From NCBI RefSeq assembly GCF_001927285.1, contig NZ_MSIG01000009.1, forward strand, positions 124,001 to 188,000: a DNA stretch of 64,000 nt. The letters run 5' to 3'. The position numbers and the translations under genes are program-made. The stretch is from Mongoliimonas terrestris. GTDB taxonomy: Bacteria > Pseudomonadota > Alphaproteobacteria > Rhizobiales > Pleomorphomonadaceae. Each line of letters starts with the position of its first letter. The stretch's first letter is position 1. The notes beneath the pieces are model-generated. The model saw only the letters and a program-made list of their open reading frames with translations, searched no databases and was not told the origin of the DNA. Shown here one piece after another: positions 13,880 through 24,573 of this stretch.

Positions 13880-15994
13880 CTATCCCGCCCGGATCAGCCG
13901 CACAGCCTCGTCCCGCCCGAACAGGTACATCAGCACCCGAAGCGCCTGGCCCCGCTCGCCCTTCAAGTCCGGATCCCGCGTCAACACCAGCGCCGCGTCG
14001 TCGCGGGCCATTTCCACCAGCCGGCCGTGGATCTCCGGCCGCATCAGCCGGAAGCCCGGCGTGCCGCTCTGGCGGGTGCCGAGCAGTTCGCCGCCGCCGC
14101 GGAGGCGGAGGTCCTCCTCGGCGATGCGGAAGCCGTCCTCGCTCTCGCGCATCACCGCGAGCCGCGCCTTGGCGGTCTCGCCGAGCGGCCCCTTGAAGAG
14201 GAGCAGGCAGGTGGACGCCGCCTTGCCGCGGCCGACCCGCCCGCGCAGCTGGTGCAACTGGGCGAGGCCGAAGCGTTCCGCGTGCTCGATCACCATGATG
14301 GTGGCGTCCGGCACGTCGACGCCCACCTCGATCACCGTCGTCGCTACCAGCACCCGCGCCTCGCCGAAGGCGAAGCGCTTCATGGCGGCCTCCTTCTCGG
14401 CCGGCTTCATGCGGCCATGGACGAGGGCGACCGCCTCGCCGAACACCGTCCGCAGTATCTCGTAGCGTTCCGTCGCGGCGGCGAGGTCGCTCACCTCGCT
14501 CTCCTCCACCAGCGGGCAGACCCAATAGGCCTTGGCGCCCTCCTGTCCCACCGCCGCCTCGATCCGCTCCACCACCTCGTCCAGCCGGTCGAGCGACACG
14601 GTCCGCGTCACGATGGGCTTGCGCCCCGCCGGCTTCTCGGTGAGCTGCGAGACGTCCATGTCGCCGAAATAGGAGAGCTGCAGCGTCCGCGGAATCGGCG
14701 TCGCGGTCATCACCAGCAGGTCGGTGCGGTCGCCCTTGGCCGAAAGCGCCAGCCGCTGGTGCACGCCGAACCGGTGCTGCTCGTCCACCACGGCGAGCGC
14801 CAGGTCGCGGAACTGGATGCCCTGCTGGAACAGCGCGTGGGTGCCGACGAGGATGTCCACCTCGCCGATCGCCACCGCCTCCAGCGTCTCCTTGCGCTGC
14901 TTCGGCCGGTCGGCGCCGGTCATCACCGCAAGGCGGATGCCGGCCGCCTCGCAGAGCGGCGCCATTGAGCGGGCGTGCTGGCGGGCGAGGAGTTCCGTCG
15001 GCGCCATGAAGGCCGCCTGTCCGCCCGCCTCCACCGCCGCGGCGGCCGCGAACAGCGCCACCATGGTCTTGCCGGACCCGACGTCGCCCTGAACGAGGCG
15101 GATCATCCGCGTCGGCGCCGCCATGTCGGCCACCACATCGCGGATCGCCGCCTCCTGCGAGCCCGTGAGCGAGAAGGGCAGGGCGGCCCGAAGCTTGCCC
15201 GAAAGGGCGCCCGTCGGCCGGCGCACCCGCCCGCTGATGGTGCGCAGCGACCGCCGCACCAGGGCGAGCGCCAGCTGGTCGGCCATCAGCTCGTCATAGG
15301 CGAGGCGGGCGAGATAGGGGTTGTCCTCGGCAAGGTCCGAGGGCTCCAGCGGCCGGTGCTGGCGCCGCAGCGCCTCGCCGAACCCGGCCCAGCCCTCCTG
15401 CCGCAGCACGGAAGGATCCTGCCACTCCGGCAATTCCGGCAGCCGGTCGAGCGCCGCCTCGGCGGCCTTCCGCAGCACCTTGGCCGAAACCCCCTCCGTC
15501 AGCGGGTAGACCGGCTCCATGCGCGGCAGCGTCTCGGCCGCCTCCAGGCTCACCACGTGGTCCGGATGCACCATCTGCGGCGAGCCGGCGAACCACTCGA
15601 TGCGGCCGGAGACGAGCCGCGTCTCCCCCACGGGAAACAGCTTCTCCAGCCAGCCCTTCTCGGCGTGAAAATAGGTGAGCGCCAGCTCGCCGCTCTCGTC
15701 CTGCACCATCACCCGGTAGGGCATGCGCGGGTTGTTCGGCGGCGACGGCTTGTGCCGGTCCACCCGCACCCGGAGCGTCACGATCGCGCCCTCCGGCGCC
15801 GTCGCCACCAGCGCCTCGCGCGAGCGGTCCACCACCTCGCGCGGCAGGTGGAGAAGGAGGTCGGCGATCACCGCCTCGCGCGCCGTCTCGCCGGTCGGCC
15901 CCACCAGCCGGGCAAGCTTCGGCGCCAGCTTCGGCCCGACGCCGGGGAGGGCGGAGAGCGGCGCGAACAGCGGGTTGAGAAGGTGAGGGCGCAT
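13880..15994 (-). CDS. recG: ATP-dependent DNA helicase RecG
   Basis: Superfamily 2 helicase that remodels stalled replication forks and Holliday junctions. 704 residues. The N-terminal wedge region includes LSALPGVGPKLAPKLARLVG (about 12–31). The helicase core carries Walker A GDVGSGKT (about 302–309), motif II DEQHRFGVHQR (about 404), motif III TATPIPRTL and motif VI QLHQLRGRVGRG. The ATG at 15994 starts with conserved-looking sequence; the frame is open 90 bases further, but that part is low-complexity proline/arginine. It is followed on the same strand by the ccdAB pair. Confidence 0.95.
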   Translation of the reverse strand: MRPHLLNPLFAPLSALPGVGPKLAPKLARLVGPTGETAREAVIADLLLHLPREVVDRSREALVATAPEGAIVTLRVRVDRHKPSPPNNPRMPYRVMVQDESGELALTYFHAEKGWLEKLFPVGETRLVSGRIEWFAGSPQMVHPDHVVSLEAAETLPRMEPVYPLTEGVSAKVLRKAAEAALDRLPELPEWQDPSVLRQEGWAGFGEALRRQHRPLEPSDLAEDNPYLARLAYDELMADQLALALVRRSLRTISGRVRRPTGALSGKLRAALPFSLTGSQEAAIRDVVADMAAPTRMIRLVQGDVGSGKTMVALFAAAAAVEAGGQAAFMAPTELLARQHARSMAPLCEAAGIRLAVMTGADRPKQRKETLEAVAIGEVDILVGTHALFQQGIQFRDLALAVVDEQHRFGVHQRLALSAKGDRTDLLVMTATPIPRTLQLSYFGDMDVSQLTEKPAGRKPIVTRTVSLDRLDEVVERIEAAVGQEGAKAYWVCPLVEESEVSDLAAATERYEILRTVFGEAVALVHGRMKPAEKEAAMKRFAFGEARVLVATTVIEVGVDVPDATIMVIEHAERFGLAQLHQLRGRVGRGKAASTCLLLFKGPLGETAKARLAVMRESEDGFRIAEEDLRLRGGGELLGTRQSGTPGFRLMRPEIHGRLVEMARDDAALVLTRDPDLKGERGQALRVLMYLFGRDEAVRLIRAG

Positions 15995-16105
15995 GGGGCG
16001 GGGCTGCGGAAGACCAGGAAGGCGGACAGGGTCGCCCGGCTTTAGCGCATGCGGGGCGGCGGGGCCATGGGGCGCGCGCGGCATCCTCCGCCGGCCCCGG
16101 CGCGA

Positions 16106-16984
16106 TCACGCGGCCGGCGCCACCGCGTCGGCCTTCAGCGCGTCCGCCAGATACCAGGCGACCGCCAGGATCACGATGGCGCCGCCGATGATCGCCGCCC
16201 GGCCCGGATCCTCGCCGAACACCAGCCAGACCCAGAGCGGACCCATCACCACGTCCGTCGTGCCGATGAGGCCCGCCTCGCTGGAGCGGATCAGCCGCCC
16301 GCCGATGAGGAAGAGCAGGTAGGCGATTCCCGAGGTCACGATGCCGAACCCGGCCAGGATCACCAGATCGCGTGCCGAGGGAATCCCCTCGCTCATCAGC
16401 GGCCAGCAGACGAGCGCGCAGAGCCCGGCGCCGAGCGCGTTGAGCGAGGCCATCTCCATGTTCGGATAGCGGCGCGCCATCACCAGCACCACCGCGAAGG
16501 AGGCGGTCATCACGAAGGCGAGGGCGCTGCCCGCCACGTCGTCAGGCCGGGCCGCGAAGCCGGTCACCACCAGGATGCCGACGAGCGCGATGCCGCTCGC
16601 CTGCATCACCCGAACGGTCGCCCGCTCGCCGAGCCAGAGCCAGGCGATCCCGGCCGCCAGGAACGGCACCGTGGCGTAGACCGCCAGCACGTTCGCCACC
16701 GTGGTCAGCTTCAACGCCGCCACATAGGAGAGCATGGACACCGCCGTCAGCGGCACCGCCACCAGCCCGGCGACCCCGAGCGAGCGGACGGCCTCGCCGG
16801 ACCGCCGGCCGTGCCGGACGACGACGATCAGCGCCAGGGCGAGCCCGCCGAAGAGCGCCCTCCAGCCGAGCACCGTCCAGAGGGTGAGGTCCAGCGCCCG
16901 CATGAAGAGCCCGGCCGTGCTCCAGAGCACCGTCCCGCCGGCCACCAGCGCGATGCCCAGTCCCCGCGACCTGTCGCCGATCAT
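16106..16984 (-). CDS. DMT-superfamily (EamA) transporter
   Basis: Inner-membrane permease of 292 residues built of two five-helix EamA repeats. Hydrophobic segments are visible throughout, for example GIALVAGGTVLWSTAGLFM at the N-terminus and AAIIGGAIVILAVAWYLADA at the C-terminus. Members export or import small metabolites such as amino acids; the substrate cannot be predicted. The ATG at 16984 has GGAG upstream (CTTGGAGAGCGTTGC), which decides the start over an in-frame upstream possibility at 17053. It is divergent from the SOS-type promoter unit at 17239. Confidence 0.85.
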   Translation of the reverse strand: MIGDRSRGLGIALVAGGTVLWSTAGLFMRALDLTLWTVLGWRALFGGLALALIVVVRHGRRSGEAVRSLGVAGLVAVPLTAVSMLSYVAALKLTTVANVLAVYATVPFLAAGIAWLWLGERATVRVMQASGIALVGILVVTGFAARPDDVAGSALAFVMTASFAVVLVMARRYPNMEMASLNALGAGLCALVCWPLMSEGIPSARDLVILAGFGIVTSGIAYLLFLIGGRLIRSSEAGLIGTTDVVMGPLWVWLVFGEDPGRAAIIGGAIVILAVAWYLADALKADAVAPAA

Positions 16985-17238
16985 GCAACGCTCTCCAAGC
17001 TCTGTCGGCCCGGGCGAGCCATGGACGCCAATGCGGACAGGGGATGTCAGCAACGGACGCTACCGTCGGCAGGCTCATGGCCCCGCCGCGCCCGCCGCCG
17101 ACCATAGGGCGCCGACGACCGTGCCGTACAGTGACGGTTCAGCCATCGCGGTCGCGGCGCTGCGACAAACAGGACACGACGCGAACAAACGAACGCGGTC
17201 TTGGGCGGCGCATCACCCGGATGGAGGATGAAAGGCTC

Positions 17239-17267
17239 TTGACGAAAGAACATAAGAGGAACATTCT
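17239..17267 (+). promoter_or_regulatory. SOS promoter with LexA box
   Basis: A direct repeat GAAC-N7-GAAC (17248–17262, spacer ATAAGAG) matches the alphaproteobacterial LexA operator GTTC-N7-GTTC read on the opposite strand. It lies between a -35 like TTGACG (17239–17244) and a weaker -10 like CATTCT (17262–17267), 17 bp apart, a position where LexA would occlude RNA polymerase. The unit points at the small gene starting at 17295. The operator match is direct; LexA control is inference from known alphaproteobacterial SOS boxes. Confidence 0.72.
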
Positions 17268-17294
17268 TAAAACAGAACAGGATTGGAGGACATC

Positions 17295-17588
17295 ATGCGG
17301 ACCAGCACCCAGACCCTCGCAGCGCCCGCGCCCCGCGGTCCGGCTTCGGCCCGGTTGACGGCGCGCCGCCAGCCCGGCCGCCGCGCGCCGCTGGTGCCGC
17401 TGATCCGGGCGCGCGAAGCGGACGACACCATGGTGCTCACGGTCGCCGACTTCATGATCCCGCCTCACCGCCGCCTTGCCGCGAGCCTCGTGCAGGCAGC
17501 CCTGGTGCGCGACGTGGCGGCCTTCGGGGCGCTCATCCTCTTCTCCACCATGCTGGCTCTCATCCTCGGCGGCGACCCGGGGCTCTGA
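17295..17588 (+). CDS. Small predicted membrane protein, putatively SOS-induced
   Basis: 97 residues; family not recognised. The N-terminal half is basic and Pro/Ala/Arg-rich (ARLTARRQPGRRAPLVPLIR). The middle contains VLTVADFMIPPHRRLAASLV. The C-terminus has one hydrophobic span, VAAFGALILFSTMLALILGG, followed by a short tail. The ATG at 17295 has a near-perfect TTGGAGGA Shine-Dalgarno 4 nt upstream. A LexA-type operator within its promoter suggests DNA-damage induction. By analogy with the small SOS membrane inhibitors SidA and DidA of Caulobacter it could act on division, but no homology is visible. It precedes dnaE by 127 bp on the same strand. Confidence 0.72.
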   Translation: MRTSTQTLAAPAPRGPASARLTARRQPGRRAPLVPLIRAREADDTMVLTVADFMIPPHRRLAASLVQAALVRDVAAFGALILFSTMLALILGGDPGL

Positions 17589-17715
17589 CGTCGCCGTCCC
17601 GCCGGGCCGGGATCTGTGCATAAGGCCGCCGTCGCGGGCTCTGACGATTGAGCATCGGGCCGCGCCTTGCGACACAGGGTACGGCGGGCGGAAGAACGGG
17701 TGAGGAGGCTGTGTC

Positions 17716-21186
<3,471 letters not shown>

Positions 21187-21832
21187 GGCGCGTCATCGAG
21201 CAGACCGCCCGCGACGGTCCTTTCACTCGCGACGGTCCACCCCGCGACGGCCCCCCACCCGCGACATACTCCCCTCTCCCCTTGAGGGAGAGGGTCGGGG
21301 AGAGGGGTGAACCGCCTCCGCCAGCCGTCTCACACTCCCTCAACGCCGCCCCTCATCCCGCAGCGCCGACACCCCTCACCCCAACCCTCTCCCTCAAGGG
21401 GAGAGGGGGCGCGTCGGAGGGTCTGGCGACCCCCGCCCAACGTCGCCCACCCCCGCATTCCGCATCCGCGACACACCCCCTCTCCCGCATCCGCGACGGT
21501 CCCCCTCTCCCCTTGAGGGAGAGGGTCGGGGAGAGGGGTGAACCGCCTCCTCCTGTCGTCCGGGCCCCACCATTCTCCCTCTCCCCTTGAGGGAGAGGGT
21601 TGGGGAGAGGGGTGAACCGCCTCCGCCAGCCGTCTCACACCCCATCAACGCCTCCCCCCACGCCTCGGCGCCGACACTCCTCACCCCAACCCTCTCCCTC
21701 AAGGGGAGAGGGGGCGCGTCGGAGGGTCTGGCGACCCCCGCCCAACGTCGCCCACCCCCGCATTCCGCATCCGCGACGGTCCCCCTCTCCCTCAAGGGGA
21801 GAGGAAGCACGTCGGTGTGTCCCACCCCCCCT
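21187..21832. repeat. Palindrome array with 305-bp direct duplication
   Basis: Gap between convergent dnaE and the UDG gene. It holds at least six copies, in both orientations, of a palindrome built on CCCTCTCCCCTTGAGGGAGA (then GGG), often followed by a GGGGAGAGGGGTGAACCGCC tail (near 21270, 21370, 21503, 21578, 21677 and 21782). This resembles a dispersed hairpin family common in Proteobacteria. The block from about 21266–21475 recurs 305 bp later (about 21571–21780) with few changes, a recent tandem duplication. No gene was found. Confidence 0.88.
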
Positions 21833-22513
21833 TCACCCCTCCAGATCCGCCCGCACCCGCTCGAACACCGCCCGGAACATCGCCCGCGTCAGCCGGCCCG
21901 TGTTCGTGTTGTACCGTGAGCAGTGGTAGCTGTCGTAGAGCGCGCGCCGTCCGTCCAACTCATGCACCGCCCCGTGCGCGAACGGGGCCGAGGCGGCCGG
22001 GCGGTTCAGCGTCCGGAGCACCTGGTCGTGGGCGATTCGCCCGAGCGCCACGATGGCCCGCACCCCCGTGCCGGCCGCCAGCGTCGCCGCGAAGAACGGC
22101 CGGCAGTTGGCGATCTCGGCGCCCACCGGCTTGTTCTCCGGCGGCACGCAGCGGACCGCGTTGGTGATGGTCGCGTCGGTCAGCCGCAGGCCGTCGTCCG
22201 GGTCGGCCCGGAAGGTGCCGGCCGCGAAGCCGAAGTCGATCAGGGTGTCGTAGAGAAGGTCGCCCGCGAAATCCCCGGTGAACGGCCGGCCGGTCCGGTT
22301 CGCGCCGCGAAGGCCGGGCGCCAGGCCGACGACCATCAGCCGCGCCGCGCCCGGTCCCTCCACCGGCAGGAAGGACGGCACCGGGGCGTTGTGCCAGGTG
22401 GGCTCCAGCGCGCGGTGGGTTTCGCGAAAGGCCTTGAGGCGCGGGCAGCGCGGGCAGTCCCGCGGCGGCTCGAGGCCGAAGGGGGCGTCATCGGGCAGGG
22501 GCATTGGTGGCAT
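21833..22513 (-). CDS. Uracil-DNA glycosylase, family 5 (UDGb)
   Basis: Removes uracil and other deaminated bases from DNA in base-excision repair. 226 residues. An N-terminal cysteine pair (PRDCPRCPRL) would contribute to a 4Fe-4S cluster. The active-site motif GLAPGLRGANRTGRPFTGD is the family-5 form, which lacks the usual catalytic Asp/Asn of families 1 and 4. The second motif SYHCSRYNTNTGRLT is also present. The ATG at 22513 is preferred, with another ATG three codons on; no strong ribosome-binding site is seen. Position next to the NYN nuclease and rpoZ is conserved in rhizobial genomes. Confidence 0.9.
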   Translation of the reverse strand: MPPMPLPDDAPFGLEPPRDCPRCPRLKAFRETHRALEPTWHNAPVPSFLPVEGPGAARLMVVGLAPGLRGANRTGRPFTGDFAGDLLYDTLIDFGFAAGTFRADPDDGLRLTDATITNAVRCVPPENKPVGAEIANCRPFFAATLAAGTGVRAIVALGRIAHDQVLRTLNRPAASAPFAHGAVHELDGRRALYDSYHCSRYNTNTGRLTRAMFRAVFERVRADLEG

Positions 22514-22655
22514 GGCCGCTCGGCTGGTGCGGAAAAGGCGCGGCGCGGGGCCGCGATTCCCTTGTCTGGCGGGCGGCGGGAGAGCGGGCACCGCGCCCGG
22601 CGCGGGCCGGTCCCGCCGGGGATGGCGGTCCGGTCTTCAGGCAGGCGCCGGCGAA

Positions 22656-23246
22656 TCAGTCCCGGTCGTCTTCCTGCTGCGCCTGCGTGGCGCGCTCGGC
22701 GGCGCGCGCCGCCCGTTCGGCCGGGTCGCGGCCGATTCGGGCCGCCAGGGTGGCGAGGTCGATGAAGTGGTCGGCCTGCCGGCGCAACTCGTCGGCCACC
22801 ATGGCCGGCTGCGTCTGAAGCGTGGACACCACGCTCACCTTCCGGCCCTTGCGCTGGATCGCCTCGACCAGCGACCGGAAATCTCCGTCGCCGGAGAAGA
22901 GAACGATGTGATCGATGTATTCAGCCAGCTCCATGGCGTCGACGGCAAGTTCGATATCCATCGAACCCTTGATCTTCCGGCGCCCTGTGCTGTCGAAAAA
23001 CTCCTTCGTCGGCTTTGTGACGACCTTGTAGCCGTTGTAATCCAGCCAGTCGATCAGCGGCCGAATCGATGAATACTCCTGGTCCTCGGCAAGCGCGGTG
23101 TAGTAGAGCGCCCGAAGGAGATACCCCTTCGCGCTGAACTCCTTCAGGAGTCGACGGTAGTCGATATCGAAGCCCAGTGCCTTCGCGGTCGCATAGAGGT
23201 TGGCGCCGTCGATGAACAGGGCGATCTTTTCGCGTTCGTCGAACAT
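22656..23246 (-). CDS. NYN-domain (LabA/DUF88-like) nuclease
   Basis: PIN-like fold protein of 196 residues, predicted metal-dependent RNase. The NYN signature is clear: ALFIDGANLYATAKALG at about 9–25 with the first catalytic Asp, then SMDIELAVDAMELAEYID and LFSGDGDFRSLVEAI with further acidic residues, and RKVSVVSTLQTQPAMVADEL at the end of the domain. The last 35 residues are an Ala/Arg/Gln-rich tail. RNA target and physiological role are unknown. Divergent from rpoZ across a 623-bp region. Confidence 0.88.
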   Translation of the reverse strand: MFDEREKIALFIDGANLYATAKALGFDIDYRRLLKEFSAKGYLLRALYYTALAEDQEYSSIRPLIDWLDYNGYKVVTKPTKEFFDSTGRRKIKGSMDIELAVDAMELAEYIDHIVLFSGDGDFRSLVEAIQRKGRKVSVVSTLQTQPAMVADELRRQADHFIDLATLAARIGRDPAERAARAAERATQAQQEDDRD

Positions 23247-23869
23247 CAGGAAAACTTCTCACCTCTTCTTCAGCTCAAGGCTTGTTCTTAGTTAAGGCTC
23301 TAACCCTAATTTTTCCTGACGAAAGCCTGCCGGACTGGAACGCCCGAGGGCGAGACGGAAGGTCGGATCACCCGGTTCGACGCCACGGGTGATCGGAACG
23401 ACCGGATCGATCCATGTTTCCGGCAGCCTGGGATCCGGCGATTGTCTGGGTCCGACCGGAGCGACCGGGCCGCGGCGATCATCGGGAATGTCAAAAAAAA
23501 CGAATAGGTTCAGAGAGCACGAATAGATTTCAGAGAACGACGTCGGACGACGCCGACGGGTCAATCGAACCCTGATCGGCGCGGAAGAAAGTTCCTGGGG
23601 ATGGGACCGATAGGATCGTTGTCTCTTGTTCGCAATCGCCGAAAGGATAGGCGAGGCTTGCATTCCTGTCGAGCGCGATTTATGTCACCACACGAGCACA
23701 CAGGTGGAAATGTCTCCGGCGCCGCGTTCAACCGCCGCCGCTGGGCGCCACCGAACCCTTTCGGAACGCGCACCTTCGGATGGCGCATGGTGGCGCCCAC
23801 CGTCCTGTGGCCGGTTCGCCCCGACCCAGCCGCCGCCACGCCCGATCCGGATGCCGAGGAGATAGCATT
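23247..23869. other. Divergent intergenic region, NYN gene / rpoZ
   Basis: 623 bp, noticeably less GC-rich than the coding sequence around it, including an A-run at 23493–23500. No gene, tRNA or repeat was recognised. It must contain the promoters of the NYN gene (near 23250–23310, very AT-rich) and rpoZ. Confidence 0.45.
23658..23685 (+). promoter_or_regulatory. Possible rpoZ promoter
   Basis: TTGCAT (23658–23663), 16-bp spacer, TTATGT (23680–23685), about 185 bp before the rpoZ start. The match to a housekeeping promoter is moderate and the call rests only on this pattern. Confidence 0.25.
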
Positions 23870-24253
23870 ATGGCCCGTGTCACCGTCGAAGACTGCATCG
23901 ACAAGGTCGAGAACCGCTTCGAATTGGTTCTCCTCGCCAGTCACCGCGCCCGGATGATCTCGTCGGGCTCGCCGCTGACGATCGATCGCGACAACGACAA
24001 GAACCCGGTCGTGGCGCTCCGCGAGATCGCCGACGTGACCGTCTCCACGTCGGACCTCAAGGAGGACCTGATCCACTCCCTGCAGAAGTACGTGGAAGTG
24101 GACGAGCCCGAGCAGGAGCCGGTCGCCGGCCTCATCGGCAGTGCCAGCGACGACGCGCCGGACGACGAGATCGCCTTCGACCAGATGTCGGAGGAAGAGC
24201 TTTTGAAGGGCCTGGAAGGTCTCGTGCCGCCGGAGAAGGTGGAAGAGATCTGA
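23870..24253 (+). CDS. rpoZ: RNA polymerase omega subunit
   Basis: Small subunit that stabilises beta-prime in RNA polymerase and forms part of a ppGpp-binding site in many bacteria. 127 residues: the conserved [20 protein letters not shown] start, [17 protein letters not shown] and [12 protein letters not shown], then the acidic C-terminal extension usual in alphaproteobacteria ([20 protein letters not shown]). The ATG at 23870 follows GAGGAGATAGC. It sits 320 bp upstream of the ppGpp synthetase/hydrolase gene, a conserved alphaproteobacterial pairing. Confidence 0.96.
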   Translation: MARVTVEDCIDKVENRFELVLLASHRARMISSGSPLTIDRDNDKNPVVALREIADVTVSTSDLKEDLIHSLQKYVEVDEPEQEPVAGLIGSASDDAPDDEIAFDQMSEEELLKGLEGLVPPEKVEEI

Positions 24254-24573
24254 TCCCGGCGGCGCACCCGTCGGGGCGCCGACCGGTCAGGCCGCAACGC
24301 TCATGAGGGTCGGATGTAACCGGCCGGCATGAGCCGGGTACCAGACCCGATCGACCGATGGCCTCGCACCCTGGCGGCACCAGCGCCGGGTGCGGGGCCT
24401 TCGTCGTGAAGGCGCCCGGGCGATCGCCCCCGGGCGGCGCGCCTTGCCGGGCGCCAATGATCGGCCGGTGCCCGCGGGAGCACCGGCGCCGGACCCCGCG
24501 CGGAGGAGGCCCGCCGCGTCGGGCCCGCGCGACAGTCTGGTGGGATCCGCGCGCTCAGAGGGTGCTGGCTTCG
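24254..24573. other. Intergenic region rpoZ–rel
   Basis: 320 bp. The rel reading frame stays open through most of it, but the composition is not that of the conserved protein, which begins at 24574. An imperfect hairpin pairs GCACCC near 24365 with GGGTGC near 24386. No RNA gene was recognised. Confidence 0.35.

Noticed and set aside
17183..17194. Second possible LexA site GAACAAACGAAC
   Set aside because: The spacer is 4 bases rather than the 7 required by the alphaproteobacterial LexA operator.
23292..23306. CtrA-like motif TTAAGGCTCTAACC upstream of the NYN gene
   Set aside because: The second half is not TTAA at the 7-base spacing; the match is too weak for a claim.
24358..24573. In-frame N-terminal extension of rel
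   Set aside because: The conserved rhizobial Rel N-terminus (MMRQYELVERVQ) starts at 24574; upstream translation is Pro/Gly/Arg-rich without similarity.
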